A stretch of DNA of 64,000 nucleotides from Clostridia bacterium (GTDB taxonomy: Bacteria > Bacillota > Clostridia > Oscillospirales > Acutalibacteraceae). The position numbers and the translations under genes are program-made. Below are positions 52,230 through 60,780 of this stretch, in pieces. Under the pieces are notes generated by a model that was not told the origin of the DNA, made no database searches, and saw nothing but the letters and a program-made list of their open reading frames with translations. The stretch covers positions 38,080-102,079 of the forward strand of contig JAFTWW010000010.1 in NCBI GenBank assembly GCA_017465085.1, in the 5' to 3' direction. Position 1 is the stretch's first letter; each line of letters begins with the position of its first letter.

Positions 52230-52362
52230 GTTGATAACTCCTTTTCTCTGTTTAGATAATTATATCCCTAAATCTAACTAAAATCAATAGAAAACACTTT
52301 AATATTGAATTTAATTTGCGGATATGATAAAATCGAAAATATAAAGGCAGGTGAAGAGCAAA

Positions 52363-53046
52363 ATGATGTTTTTGAAAATTTTAGGCGCTACCCTTTTAGC
52401 CATCACTCTGCTTATTATCATTGTTTTGTTCTCTTCTGTAAAGTTTAAGATATCATCAAAGAGCGGCGAAGATGTTAAGCTAAACCTTGCATTAGGTATA
52501 TTAAAGACAAAAGATAAAAAGCAAAAAAAGAGCAATAAGTCAACCGCTGATGTGAATAAGCCTAAAGATAAAAAGGCTATACCCGATAACGTAAAGCGAA
52601 TGCTCGGTATTGATAAATTCGATAGCATCAAAAAATTAAAAACCAACCTTAAGGAATCGGGTTTTGACGGTACCTTTGGCAAGACCGTAAGCATAGCGAA
52701 ATTTTTACTCAAACAAGCGGGCAAGCTTATCTGCCGCATCAAGCTTAAAGTTCTTAAAATCAGTTATGTTCACGCGGGCGCCGATGCCGCCGAGGTTGCA
52801 GTAAATTACGGAATTTTGTGCGCCTTTGTTTATCCCTTTGCTACCTTTGTAAAAGAATCTACCAAAAGTAAGAAGAGTAAATTTTCTGTAGATTTGAGCT
52901 GTAATTTCGAGGAAAAAGAGCCTTCCTATGAATTTTACCTTGAGGTTAAGTTAAAAATAATTTACGCGCTTATTATATTTATTAAAACTCTTTCCTATAT
53001 TGCTAAGGAGAACGCAAATGAAGAACAACAAATCAGCCGAGGTTAA
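52363..53046 (+). CDS. DUF2953 family membrane protein
   Basis: The start chosen is ATG 52363 (AGGTGAAG, spacing 7). GTG 52351 overlaps this site. The 227-residue product has an N-terminal transmembrane helix (LGATLLAITLLIIIVLFSS), a basic charged linker (KTKDKKQKKSNKS), and a C-terminal domain with VHAGADAAEVAVNYGILCAF, characteristic of DUF2953. Such genes sit just before ytfJ in sporulating Clostridia. It overlaps ytfJ by 29 bases, so a joint sporulation role is likely but unproven. Confidence 0.82.
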   Translation: MMFLKILGATLLAITLLIIIVLFSSVKFKISSKSGEDVKLNLALGILKTKDKKQKKSNKSTADVNKPKDKKAIPDNVKRMLGIDKFDSIKKLKTNLKESGFDGTFGKTVSIAKFLLKQAGKLICRIKLKVLKISYVHAGADAAEVAVNYGILCAFVYPFATFVKESTKSKKSKFSVDLSCNFEEKEPSYEFYLEVKLKIIYALIIFIKTLSYIAKENANEEQQISRG

Positions 53047-53398
53047 ATCTAACATAGCGGATATTATGAACACCACATTTGATAAAACCCTTGAACTTGC
53101 TTCGGCGAACTCTGTATTCGGCGAGCCGATAATCAGGGATGGTGTAACAATTATACCCGTTTCAAAAATCTCCGCAGGCTTTGCGGGTGGCGGCGCCGAT
53201 ATTGCCGATGGCGGTAAAAAGAAAGCAAAATCCCCTGCGGGAGCGGGCGCCAAGGTGGAGGTAACTCCTACCCACTTTTTGCAGATAAGCGGCGGCAGAG
53301 CCACTATGGTACCCGTGGCAAACGCTAATCCGCCTAAACCCGATACCACCGATTTGCTGATGAAAGCAATTACCGTTATAAAGAAATTGAAAAAATAA
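53018..53398 (+). CDS. ytfJ: GerW family sporulation protein YtfJ
   Basis: The start is ATG 53018 (AAGGAG, spacing 7). The 126-residue product shows the YtfJ pattern: TFDKTLELASANSVFGEPI, GVTIIPVSKISAGFAGGG and VTPTHFLQI. A Gly/Ala-rich loop (PAGAGAKVEV) is typical. YtfJ/GerW is made in the forespore and is needed for normal spore germination. It overlaps the DUF2953 gene, which suggests coupling. Confidence 0.9.
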   Translation: MKNNKSAEVKSNIADIMNTTFDKTLELASANSVFGEPIIRDGVTIIPVSKISAGFAGGGADIADGGKKKAKSPAGAGAKVEVTPTHFLQISGGRATMVPVANANPPKPDTTDLLMKAITVIKKLKK

Positions 53399-53399
53399 A

Positions 53400-53436
53400 A
53401 ATAATGCTTCTGTTTAAGGCAGAAGCATTATTTTTT
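53400..53436. terminator. Bidirectional terminator between ytfJ and the glycoside operon
   Basis: AATAATGCTTCTG / CAGAAGCATTATT, perfect 13-bp stem with a 7-nt loop and T6 on the plus strand. Confidence 0.88.
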
Positions 53437-54610
53437 ACCAATTTACCTGCCAACGCTCTTTGTAATTTTCGGTTAATTTAACACTATCATTCTTACTCTC
53501 AAAGGCAGAACTCTTTATTTTAGCATTAAGCAGTTTATCAAATTTTTTATTATCCATGGGTAGTTTTATTTCTTTATTACACAGCCATTCAGAAAGATAC
53601 GCCGCGTTGGAAATAGTAAGCTCGTTAATTCCCTCTTCACCGCGGGCTATAAGCTCTTCGCCAAAAAGAATGGCATTGGCAAAATTCTGAAGTATTCCCT
53701 TGTGACCTGACTCACTATCCTCATTTTTATACTCACTATAATCATAATCGATAGCGGCAAAGGATTTATTGGATTTATAGCAAAAATCTCTTTCAGACTC
53801 ATTAAGCTGCCACCATTTTAGAAGATTATTCTCTAGTACGATTTTACCAAATTCGCCGATTATCTCCAGGCGATTTGTGCCCGGAAACTCACCCGTTGAG
53901 GTAATAAATGTTCCCGTAGCGCCGTTTTTATATTTGAGATAAATGGTAACATCATCCTCTACCTCAATATTATGATACCGAGCAACATCACAAAAGCCTA
54001 CAACACTTTCGGGCATACCGCATATCCACTGCAACAAATCGAGATTATGAGGCGCCTGATTAAGAAGAACGCCTCCGCCCTCACCTGCCCAGGTGGCTCT
54101 CCAATCACCCGAATCGTAATAATGCTGCGTGCGATACCAGTTAGTTACAACCCAGTTTACTCTTTTGAGTTCACCCAATTTTCCGCTGTTTACTATCTCT
54201 CGAGCCTTACAAAAAAGCGGATGTGTTCTTTGGTTAAACATCATAGAGAATACTTTACCCGTTTCCTTTGCTGCCTTATTTAACAGTTGGACTTTAGATA
54301 CAGAAATATCCGCAGGCTTTTCTAAAAGCACGTTGAGCCCGTTTTCAAAAGCTTTTATAGCCATTTTAGAGTGCAACGGATGAGGAACGGCAATGATTAC
54401 CGCATCCAAATTCTTATCCTTAAGCAGTTGATTAAAATCGCTATAAGAATTTACATCGGGATATATTTTTTTGAACTCTGCAATTTTAGTTTTATCGATA
54501 TCGCAAACAGCCCAAAGCTTCATTCCTTCTATCTCACCGCGCGCTATACAGTTAGCGTGAGCCGAGCCCATATTACCGATACCGATAATACCGATTTTTA
54601 GATTTTCCAT
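53435..54610 (-). CDS. Gfo/Idh/MocA family oxidoreductase
   Basis: A 391-residue NAD(P)-dependent sugar oxidoreductase. The Rossmann motif is GIIGIGNMGSAH. VLLEKPADIS is the EKP motif, and the catalytic pair region is GGGVLLNQAPHNLDLLQWICGM. It is about half identical by eye to the paralogue at 56639-57817, including WRATWAGEGGGVLLNQAPH. It is last in a five-gene glycoside operon. It may reduce or re-oxidise a sugar C3 carbonyl. Substrate is unknown. Confidence 0.85.
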   Translation of the reverse strand: MENLKIGIIGIGNMGSAHANCIARGEIEGMKLWAVCDIDKTKIAEFKKIYPDVNSYSDFNQLLKDKNLDAVIIAVPHPLHSKMAIKAFENGLNVLLEKPADISVSKVQLLNKAAKETGKVFSMMFNQRTHPLFCKAREIVNSGKLGELKRVNWVVTNWYRTQHYYDSGDWRATWAGEGGGVLLNQAPHNLDLLQWICGMPESVVGFCDVARYHNIEVEDDVTIYLKYKNGATGTFITSTGEFPGTNRLEIIGEFGKIVLENNLLKWWQLNESERDFCYKSNKSFAAIDYDYSEYKNEDSESGHKGILQNFANAILFGEELIARGEEGINELTISNAAYLSEWLCNKEIKLPMDNKKFDKLLNAKIKSSAFESKNDSVKLTENYKERWQVNW

Positions 54611-54618
54611 AAAATCAC

Positions 54619-56631
54619 CTAACTAAACAAGCCCTCTAAATCAATATCCGCTAAAAACAAAGCGGCATAGCTAAAGGTTAAATGGAACAAGGATGTATTG
54701 AATTTAAGGTCCCTTCCCCAACTTTCAAAGGTGGTAGTAGCATCCTCTTTTAACATTCTCAACCACGCGCTATCATCGGATAGGCATTTTAAAAACATTT
54801 CCTTTTTACCGTTTGCAATAAGACCGCAAAGCAACGGGAAGGCGCCGAAAAGGGCAACCGTTGTAAATCCTTTTTCTTCCACAAATTCTTCAATAGCGGC
54901 GCTTTCTTCATCACCGCACAATCCAAAGGCATAGGTATAAATATTACCGATAAGGCTGATATGCTCCGTTACGGTGCTATCCTTATAAAGATGCTTATTA
55001 CGGTTAAGAAATGCATTATTGAAAATATCCACAAGCGGCTTTTCTTCCCTATACTTTGGAAGGCCGAGAATAATAGCAATTTTATTGGCATTTATAATAC
55101 CGTTAAGATAGAAAGCGTTTATTGCTATATGTGGCTCAATAGTAGGCTCTTCCTGAGAAAGAGGCACATCATAGCCATCACGGAAGTTTTGCGGCCACTC
55201 AACAACACACCATTTATCTACATTTTGCAAAAGTCCATCTTTTTCGTAATTTTTCTTATATGCATTAAGAAGCTTTATAATTTGCGGATACTTTTCTGCA
55301 AGATATTTCTTATCACCTGAAAGCCTATAATACCACAACAGTAATGGTATAATATAAAGCGGAAATTCCGCAATTTCCTGCATATAAGAACAATCAAGAC
55401 AGGTTACAAGAGTATCCGATATAAAATCGGTTTTGAAAGCATCGTCAACAAGCTTTTTTAGAATACTGCTATCCCCTGTAAGCGCATAATGTGTAATTGC
55501 CGTATAACAGCCATCGCCAACATAGAAGCCTTTTTCCCTTTCAAGACAATCCTGAATAACCTCTTGAACACCGAATTTTTGGGTATTCACACACAAATTC
55601 CAAATTTTCTGTAATTCTTCATTCCCGGCAAACTTGGGATTTAACCTTGCTTCCAGCTCGAAGGGATAATGCCTTGCAATGAGATGTACATCAAAAACCT
55701 CGGCGCCCACGGGTAAAATGAGCTCTACATAACGAAAGGATTTATAATCAAACCAATCAAGAGTATCGGTATTTCCCGAGAGAATCCAATTTTCTTCATA
55801 CTTGCAGCCTGACCGCATATTGAATCTTACCGTTCCATCGGCATTTAATTCCTGCCCACAACGGACAGTAATGCATGAATACATATTTCCCTCTGCCTTC
55901 AGGTTAAGATAACCTGCATAGCACGAGCCAAAATCGATGAAAATTTTGTTGCCGTTTGATACGATTTTACAAGGCTTTATCTCATCAAAAACCAACATTT
56001 TGGTTTTCTGCGGAACAAGTGTGTAATCTATATAATTTCTTACATACGCATTATCCCAATGACTATCATCAAAATCGGGGGCAAAGAAATTAACCTCATT
56101 TGAATTGGAATTATATTCTTCTGCAAACTGAGTATTATAGCCATAAATACCCGTTTCCTTATAAGCGGTGTGCGGATAGGTTAAAAAGCTTTCATCACTT
56201 TGGACTACTGTTTTCCCATCACAAACAATATCGCAGATAAGGCCGTGACGGTTATCACCACTCACCCATACTCTGTTAATCAGACCTTGATAAAGGGTAT
56301 GCACAGCCATTACATTTTCGCCTTCTATCAGATATTCCGTTATATCAATTTCGTTATACTCATAAGCAAAATGATAAGCGGGAGCGGGGCCCTGACCTAC
56401 AAAGCGACCGTTAATATAAAGTTTATAATAATCATCGGCAGTAATATATATACTGCATTTTTCGGGTTTTTTATGGAGTAAAAACTTTTTTCTGAAAAGG
56501 ATGTGGCGGTTTCTGTGCTCATCACGCCGAAGCTCAACCTTTTCAAACGCCTTGTGAAAGACATTACGGGGTTTTATACTGTAAAACTCCTTATCGGTTA
56601 TCCACTTGCCCATAAAGTTGTGAGTTCTCAT
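54619..56631 (-). CDS. GH78-type alpha-L-rhamnosidase-like enzyme
   Basis: A 670-residue protein with no signal peptide, so cytoplasmic. The N-terminal beta-sandwich (KKFLLHKKPEKCSIYITADDYYKLYINGRFVG region) matches the carbohydrate-binding module that precedes GH78 domains. The catalytic (alpha/alpha)6 barrel contains DCLEREKGFYVGDGCY, equivalent to the DCP-x-R-x-E-R-x-G-W-x-G-D-x region. Internal Asp/Glu acids are present. It probably releases rhamnose or a similar deoxy or uronic sugar from a plant glycoside. It is fourth in the operon, flanked by two oxidoreductases. Confidence 0.8.
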   Translation of the reverse strand: MRTHNFMGKWITDKEFYSIKPRNVFHKAFEKVELRRDEHRNRHILFRKKFLLHKKPEKCSIYITADDYYKLYINGRFVGQGPAPAYHFAYEYNEIDITEYLIEGENVMAVHTLYQGLINRVWVSGDNRHGLICDIVCDGKTVVQSDESFLTYPHTAYKETGIYGYNTQFAEEYNSNSNEVNFFAPDFDDSHWDNAYVRNYIDYTLVPQKTKMLVFDEIKPCKIVSNGNKIFIDFGSCYAGYLNLKAEGNMYSCITVRCGQELNADGTVRFNMRSGCKYEENWILSGNTDTLDWFDYKSFRYVELILPVGAEVFDVHLIARHYPFELEARLNPKFAGNEELQKIWNLCVNTQKFGVQEVIQDCLEREKGFYVGDGCYTAITHYALTGDSSILKKLVDDAFKTDFISDTLVTCLDCSYMQEIAEFPLYIIPLLLWYYRLSGDKKYLAEKYPQIIKLLNAYKKNYEKDGLLQNVDKWCVVEWPQNFRDGYDVPLSQEEPTIEPHIAINAFYLNGIINANKIAIILGLPKYREEKPLVDIFNNAFLNRNKHLYKDSTVTEHISLIGNIYTYAFGLCGDEESAAIEEFVEEKGFTTVALFGAFPLLCGLIANGKKEMFLKCLSDDSAWLRMLKEDATTTFESWGRDLKFNTSLFHLTFSYAALFLADIDLEGLFS

Positions 56632-56638
56632 TTAAGTA

Positions 56639-57817
56639 TCACTTGCTTCCTGCAAAAGTATCACCGATATCAATAGTATCGGCGGTATTTACAACATCTT
56701 TTTTCTTTGAGGTGGCAACCCTCTTCATAAGCTCTTCATAGTAAAGCTCATCATCAAAAGGCAGTTTGATTTCTTTATTAAGAAAAGCAGAAAGATGCAT
56801 AGCATTGGAAAGAGTAAGACCGTTAATACCCTCATAGCCCTCTGCAATAAGAGGTTTACCGAAGAGAATATTATCAGCAAAAGCATTCATAACACCAACG
56901 TGCTGAGGATTCTCGCCATCGGTTTCGATAACCATTTCCTTACGCGGCACGGAGGCAAAACCATTTTTACTTGTTGCTGAATACTCCTGCTCCGTCATTT
57001 CATATTCCCAACCCATAAGCTTATCGTTCTCACAAACAAACTTGGCTTTATCCATCTGAATTTCAAAGCGGTTAGTACCGTAGGCATCGCCTGTGGTGGT
57101 TATAAAAACGCCTGTAGCGCCGTTTTCATATTCAACATATGTAGTAACATCATCCTCAACCTCGATGTTATGCCATTTACCAAAATGCATCTGTGTTTGA
57201 ACCTTTACGGGCATACCGCAGATCCACTGCCACAGATCAAGCTGATGAGGCGCCTGATTAAGAAGAACGCCGCCGCCTTCGCCCGACCAGGTAGCTCTCC
57301 AATCTCCTGAATCATAGTAGAACTGTGAGCGGTACCAATTTGTTATAATCCAATTAGTACGGCGAATCTGACCGTATTTACCCGACTGAACAAGCTCTCG
57401 TAACTTTCTGTAAATACAATTAGTTCTCTGATTGAACATCATAGCAAAACAGGTATTAGGATGTTTTTTTGCTTCCTCATTCATTTCTTTAACCTGCTTT
57501 GTAAAAACTCCAGCAGGCTTTTCCACCATTACGTGAATTTCTCGCTTTAAGCACTCTATAGCGTAACGGGTGTGGTCATAATGCGGAACAGCAATTATGC
57601 AGGAATCAATAATTCCGCTATCAAGCATCTCAATAGCATCTTCAAAATATGTAAGAGAATCCCCATAAAGCGCTTTTGCCTTTTCTAATTTTTGAGGATT
57701 GATATCGGCAAGGGCAACAACCTCAATATTTGGGCATTTACCTTCTTTGATGTTTTTGAGATGGGCGCTTCCCATATTACCGTTACCGATAATTCCAAGC
57801 TTAATTTTATTGCTCAT
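56639..57817 (-). CDS. Gfo/Idh/MocA family oxidoreductase (paralogue)
   Basis: A 392-residue NAD(P)-dependent oxidoreductase with LGIIGNGNMGSAH, VEKPAGVFTKQVKEM (EKP), and WRATWSGEGGGVLLNQAPHQLDLWQWICGM. The sequence is close to its paralogue at 53435. The two probably act on related intermediates in opposite directions. Position between the isomerases and the GH78-type gene suggests it oxidises or reduces a sugar hydroxyl before or after cleavage. Confidence 0.87.
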   Translation of the reverse strand: MSNKIKLGIIGNGNMGSAHLKNIKEGKCPNIEVVALADINPQKLEKAKALYGDSLTYFEDAIEMLDSGIIDSCIIAVPHYDHTRYAIECLKREIHVMVEKPAGVFTKQVKEMNEEAKKHPNTCFAMMFNQRTNCIYRKLRELVQSGKYGQIRRTNWIITNWYRSQFYYDSGDWRATWSGEGGGVLLNQAPHQLDLWQWICGMPVKVQTQMHFGKWHNIEVEDDVTTYVEYENGATGVFITTTGDAYGTNRFEIQMDKAKFVCENDKLMGWEYEMTEQEYSATSKNGFASVPRKEMVIETDGENPQHVGVMNAFADNILFGKPLIAEGYEGINGLTLSNAMHLSAFLNKEIKLPFDDELYYEELMKRVATSKKKDVVNTADTIDIGDTFAGSK

Positions 57818-57835
57818 TTTTATTTCCTCCCAAAA

Positions 57836-58591
57836 TTAAAATCCGCAGGATTTAAGATATTCGTAGCTTCTTCTAAGGCAATCAAAGGGATCTTCGCCAT
57901 TGCAATCATCCTGCTCTACGAGCATATATTTAGTTCCTGCGGACTCGGCTTTTTCAAAAACCCTATCAAAATTGATGTTACCTTCACCAACAACAGCCAT
58001 CTTTTTATCGCCCTCAAAGGCATAGTCTTTAAGATGAATACAAGGAACTCTGCCCGCAAACTTTTCTATATAGGCGGCAGGGTCACCGCCGCCTACCTGC
58101 ACCCAAAAGGTATCGACTGTAAAGCCCATATCGGAAGCAGGAATATCCTCACTCATTTTTTCAAGTATAGTCTTTCCGCCAATCTTCATAAATTCGTGAG
58201 CGTGATTATGATACATAAAATATTTACCGTTATCGGCAAGGGTTTTAGCAATAGGGCGATAGATTTCAAGGAAATGATTATAATCATCTTCCTTAGCCTC
58301 TTTTTTTACGCCAAACCAACCGAGGCCCACATAATCGCATTCAAAAACATTATGATTTTCAGCAACCAGCTTTGCATCAGCCTTTAAGAAATCGGGCTTA
58401 GTGTGTGTAAGCACGCATTTGAGACCGTTCTTATCAAGCTGTTCTTTAAGCCATTGGGGCTCATAATCACAGGTGCCCGAAACCTGAACGTTTTTATAGC
58501 CGATATCGGCTATCTTCTTAAGTGATTCGGCGAAGCCGTCAAGATCCTTACAAAACGCATTAACCGTAAATAATTGAGCGCCTATTTCCAT
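57836..58591 (-). CDS. TIM-barrel sugar phosphate isomerase/epimerase
   Basis: A 251-residue xylose-isomerase-like TIM barrel (AP endonuclease 2 family). Metal ligands are visible in YFMYHNHAHEF (His), DTFWVQVGGGDPAAYI (Asp), VPCIHLKDYAFEG (His/Asp) and MLVEQDDCNG (Glu). It probably isomerises or epimerises a keto or aldo sugar, or cleaves a 3-keto-glycoside. It is 18 bases ahead of the oxidoreductase and 2 bases after its paralogue. Confidence 0.83.
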   Translation of the reverse strand: MEIGAQLFTVNAFCKDLDGFAESLKKIADIGYKNVQVSGTCDYEPQWLKEQLDKNGLKCVLTHTKPDFLKADAKLVAENHNVFECDYVGLGWFGVKKEAKEDDYNHFLEIYRPIAKTLADNGKYFMYHNHAHEFMKIGGKTILEKMSEDIPASDMGFTVDTFWVQVGGGDPAAYIEKFAGRVPCIHLKDYAFEGDKKMAVVGEGNINFDRVFEKAESAGTKYMLVEQDDCNGEDPFDCLRRSYEYLKSCGF

Positions 58592-58593
58592 AA

Positions 58594-59439
58594 TTATACC
58601 TCCAAAAGCAACTTCTTAAAAGTATCGCAAGCTAAATCGAATAACTTTTTTTCGCTTGAAACCGAGGAAGCAATTTCACTTTTTCCTCCCTCGCGCTCCA
58701 ATGCCGCAAGACCTTTGAAATAAGCAAGGTGCGGCTCCATTGTGAAGCATCTTCCACCTTTTTTAAGATACTCGCCGACAACATATTTGAGATTACCATC
58801 ACCCTGACCCGCAGGTACTACACAGCAATCCCATTTTGAATCCTTAATGTGCATATAATATATGTAATCTTTGAGTAAGTTCCACGCCTTAGCGGTATCA
58901 ACTCCGCATTGAACGAAGTTAGCGGGATCAAACACGCCTTTAAGCTCGGGGAAGGTTTTTAATAAATCGAGACATCTTTCGGCGGTATCGCCGTAAATAC
59001 CCTTTTCGTTTTCGTGGCAAAGATAAATTCCACTTCCCTTTGCGGTTTCCAAAAGCTTACCAACCTTATCAATCACTTCTCCGCGGCAATTATCGGCAGA
59101 AACACCTTTAGGAATATAAAAGGAAAACATACGGATAAGCTCGCAATTAAGAATATCAGCAATTTCCATAGTGCGCTTCAATTTATCAAGGTGAGGGTTT
59201 ATATCATCATCGAGTCCGATTTTCCCTATAGGCGAGCCTATTGACCAAACAGATAGATTATTGTTATCCAGTTTGGTTTTAATTTCTTTCGCTTTTTCCA
59301 TAGAGATATCGCTGATATTTACTCCATCAACGCCTCTGATTTCGATACCGTTAAGCTTATTATCAAGCATGGCGGTTATCTGACCCTCAAAGTCTTCACT
59401 CGCCTCATCGGCAAATGCAAATATTTTAATATTTTCCAA
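58594..59439 (-). CDS. TIM-barrel sugar phosphate isomerase/epimerase
   Basis: A 281-residue barrel of the same family. It starts at TTG 59439 (GGGAG, spacing 8). LCHENEKGIYG, FDPANFVQCGVD and YMHIKDSKWDCCVVPAGQGDG carry the likely metal His, Asp and Glu residues. It is first in the operon. Such two-isomerase, two-oxidoreductase sets are known from inositol and 3-keto-glycoside pathways. A promoter TTGATT-16-TATAAT (59494-59499 and 59472-59477 on the minus strand) precedes it. Confidence 0.82.
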   Translation of the reverse strand: MENIKIFAFADEASEDFEGQITAMLDNKLNGIEIRGVDGVNISDISMEKAKEIKTKLDNNNLSVWSIGSPIGKIGLDDDINPHLDKLKRTMEIADILNCELIRMFSFYIPKGVSADNCRGEVIDKVGKLLETAKGSGIYLCHENEKGIYGDTAERCLDLLKTFPELKGVFDPANFVQCGVDTAKAWNLLKDYIYYMHIKDSKWDCCVVPAGQGDGNLKYVVGEYLKKGGRCFTMEPHLAYFKGLAALEREGGKSEIASSVSSEKKLFDLACDTFKKLLLEV

Positions 59440-59471
59440 ATTAACATCTCCCTAACTTAATGCTTAGTTAC

Positions 59472-59551
59472 ATTATAAAACATTCATTTTTGAAATCAAT
59501 AGTAATAATTTACATAAAAATATTGAAAAAATACTCATTATATGCTATTAT
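59472..59551. promoter_or_regulatory. Divergent promoter region for the glycoside operon and its AraC regulator
   Basis: Minus strand: TTGATT and TATAAT (59472-59499, spacer 16). Plus strand: TTGAAA (59523-59528), 17 bp, TATTAT (59546-59551). The two -35 boxes lie only 23 bases apart, so the regulator probably binds between them and controls both directions. No clear direct repeat was found by eye. Confidence 0.65.
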
Positions 59552-59570
59552 CGTAACGGGAGGGATAAAT

Positions 59571-60362
59571 TTGATAGATAACCAAATGTTAAAGCGTAAA
59601 ACAGTTACGGTCAAGCCCGACCCTAAAAGCTTTTTTCTACATACCCACGAATGTTATGAGATCTATTGTTTTTTGAAGGGCGGCGCCAAATATTTGATTG
59701 AGGGAAACATATATAACCTTAAGCCCGGTGATATTCTTCTAATTAAAAAGCACGAAGCGCATATGCTGATACTGACCAAGGATTATGTTCCCTACGAGCG
59801 TATTGTAGTTCACTTTGATATGGATTCGGTTTTGGGCGAAACTGCTAATAAATTTCTGACCTTTATCAACAAAAAAGAATTTGGCAAGGATAACTGCTAC
59901 CGCTTTTCAGATTATGGAGATACCCACCTTTCCTATTTTCTTGAAAAGGCCTGCTACTCCAAGGATGGTAATCAGCGAAATCTATATTTAACGGTATTTC
60001 TTGATGAATTATGCGGACTCTCACCCTCAAAGGAGCAAACAGACCAGAATAAAGATAATCTGCCCGAAATTATTAAATACATAAACCATCATCTAACCGA
60101 AAACATCACCCTTGAAAAAATATGCGAAAAGTTTTTTATCAGCAAACCGCATCTGATAAGAAAATTCAAGAATATGACGGGCGTTACCGTATGGAGCTAT
60201 ATCCGTTCAAAAAGATTACTGCTCGCTAAGGAGCAGCTTCAAAACGGAGGACAACCAACGCAGGTTGCCATAAGCTGCGGATTTAACGATTATTGCTCAT
60301 TTTTTAAGGCATACAAAAACACTTTTGGTGTTTCCCCTAAAGAAGATTATAAAAAGGTATAA
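59571..60362 (+). CDS. AraC family transcriptional regulator of the glycoside operon
   Basis: Translation most likely begins at TTG 59571, six bases after GGGAGGG. Upstream in-frame codons lie within the promoter. The product of about 263 residues has a cupin sensor (FFLHTHECYEIYCFLKGG, then GDILLIKKHEAHML) and two helix-turn-helix motifs (ITLEKICEKFFISKPHLIRK, then PTQVAISCGFNDYCSFFKAY). It is divergent from the operon, a typical arrangement for an activator responding to the released sugar. Confidence 0.87.
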   Translation: MIDNQMLKRKTVTVKPDPKSFFLHTHECYEIYCFLKGGAKYLIEGNIYNLKPGDILLIKKHEAHMLILTKDYVPYERIVVHFDMDSVLGETANKFLTFINKKEFGKDNCYRFSDYGDTHLSYFLEKACYSKDGNQRNLYLTVFLDELCGLSPSKEQTDQNKDNLPEIIKYINHHLTENITLEKICEKFFISKPHLIRKFKNMTGVTVWSYIRSKRLLLAKEQLQNGGQPTQVAISCGFNDYCSFFKAYKNTFGVSPKEDYKKV

Positions 60363-60363
60363 A

Positions 60364-60392
60364 AAACACGGCAGAAAAGCTCTGCCGTGTTT
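60364..60392. terminator. Bidirectional terminator after the AraC regulator
   Basis: AAACACGGCAGA / TCTGCCGTGTTT, perfect 12-bp stem with a 5-nt loop, between convergent genes. Confidence 0.87.
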
Positions 60393-60396
60393 AATT

Positions 60397-60759
60397 TTAC
60401 TTACTTAAAATGTGGCGTTTCATAGCCTCAAAGGATTCATCGCTGATATGATGCTCTATCTTGCAGGCGTCCTCCTCCGCAGTTTCGCGGCTAACGCCAA
60501 GACTAACAAGAAAATTTTCAAGGAGGATATGGCGGTCATAAATCTTTTCTGCTATATCCAAACCATCTTCGGTAAGGGTGAGAAATCCGCTTTTATCCAC
60601 ATTTATATATCCGCCGTTTTTGAGAAGCCCTACAGCGCGGCTTACACTGGGCTTGGAAAAGCCCATATATTCACCAACATCAATAGAGCGAACTGCGCCT
60701 TTTTTTGAAAGTATATATATAGTTTCAAGATACATCTCGCCTGATTCTTGCAACGACAT
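60397..60759 (-). CDS. DtxR/IdeR-type metal-dependent repressor
   Basis: A 120-residue protein with a winged helix (VRSIDVGEYMGFSKPSVSRAV) and a dimer/metal domain, and no SH3 domain. Ligand positions favour iron over manganese. The first-site residue aligned to MntR Asp8 is Met (GEMYLETIY) and the aligned MntR Glu99 is Cys (ACKIEHH), as in DtxR/IdeR. It binds DNA when Fe(II)-loaded. It is downstream of the cohesin gene, with no iron-transport gene nearby. Confidence 0.87.
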   Translation of the reverse strand: MSLQESGEMYLETIYILSKKGAVRSIDVGEYMGFSKPSVSRAVGLLKNGGYINVDKSGFLTLTEDGLDIAEKIYDRHILLENFLVSLGVSRETAEEDACKIEHHISDESFEAMKRHILSK

Positions 60760-60780
60760 ATCAATTCTCCTTAAAATAAA

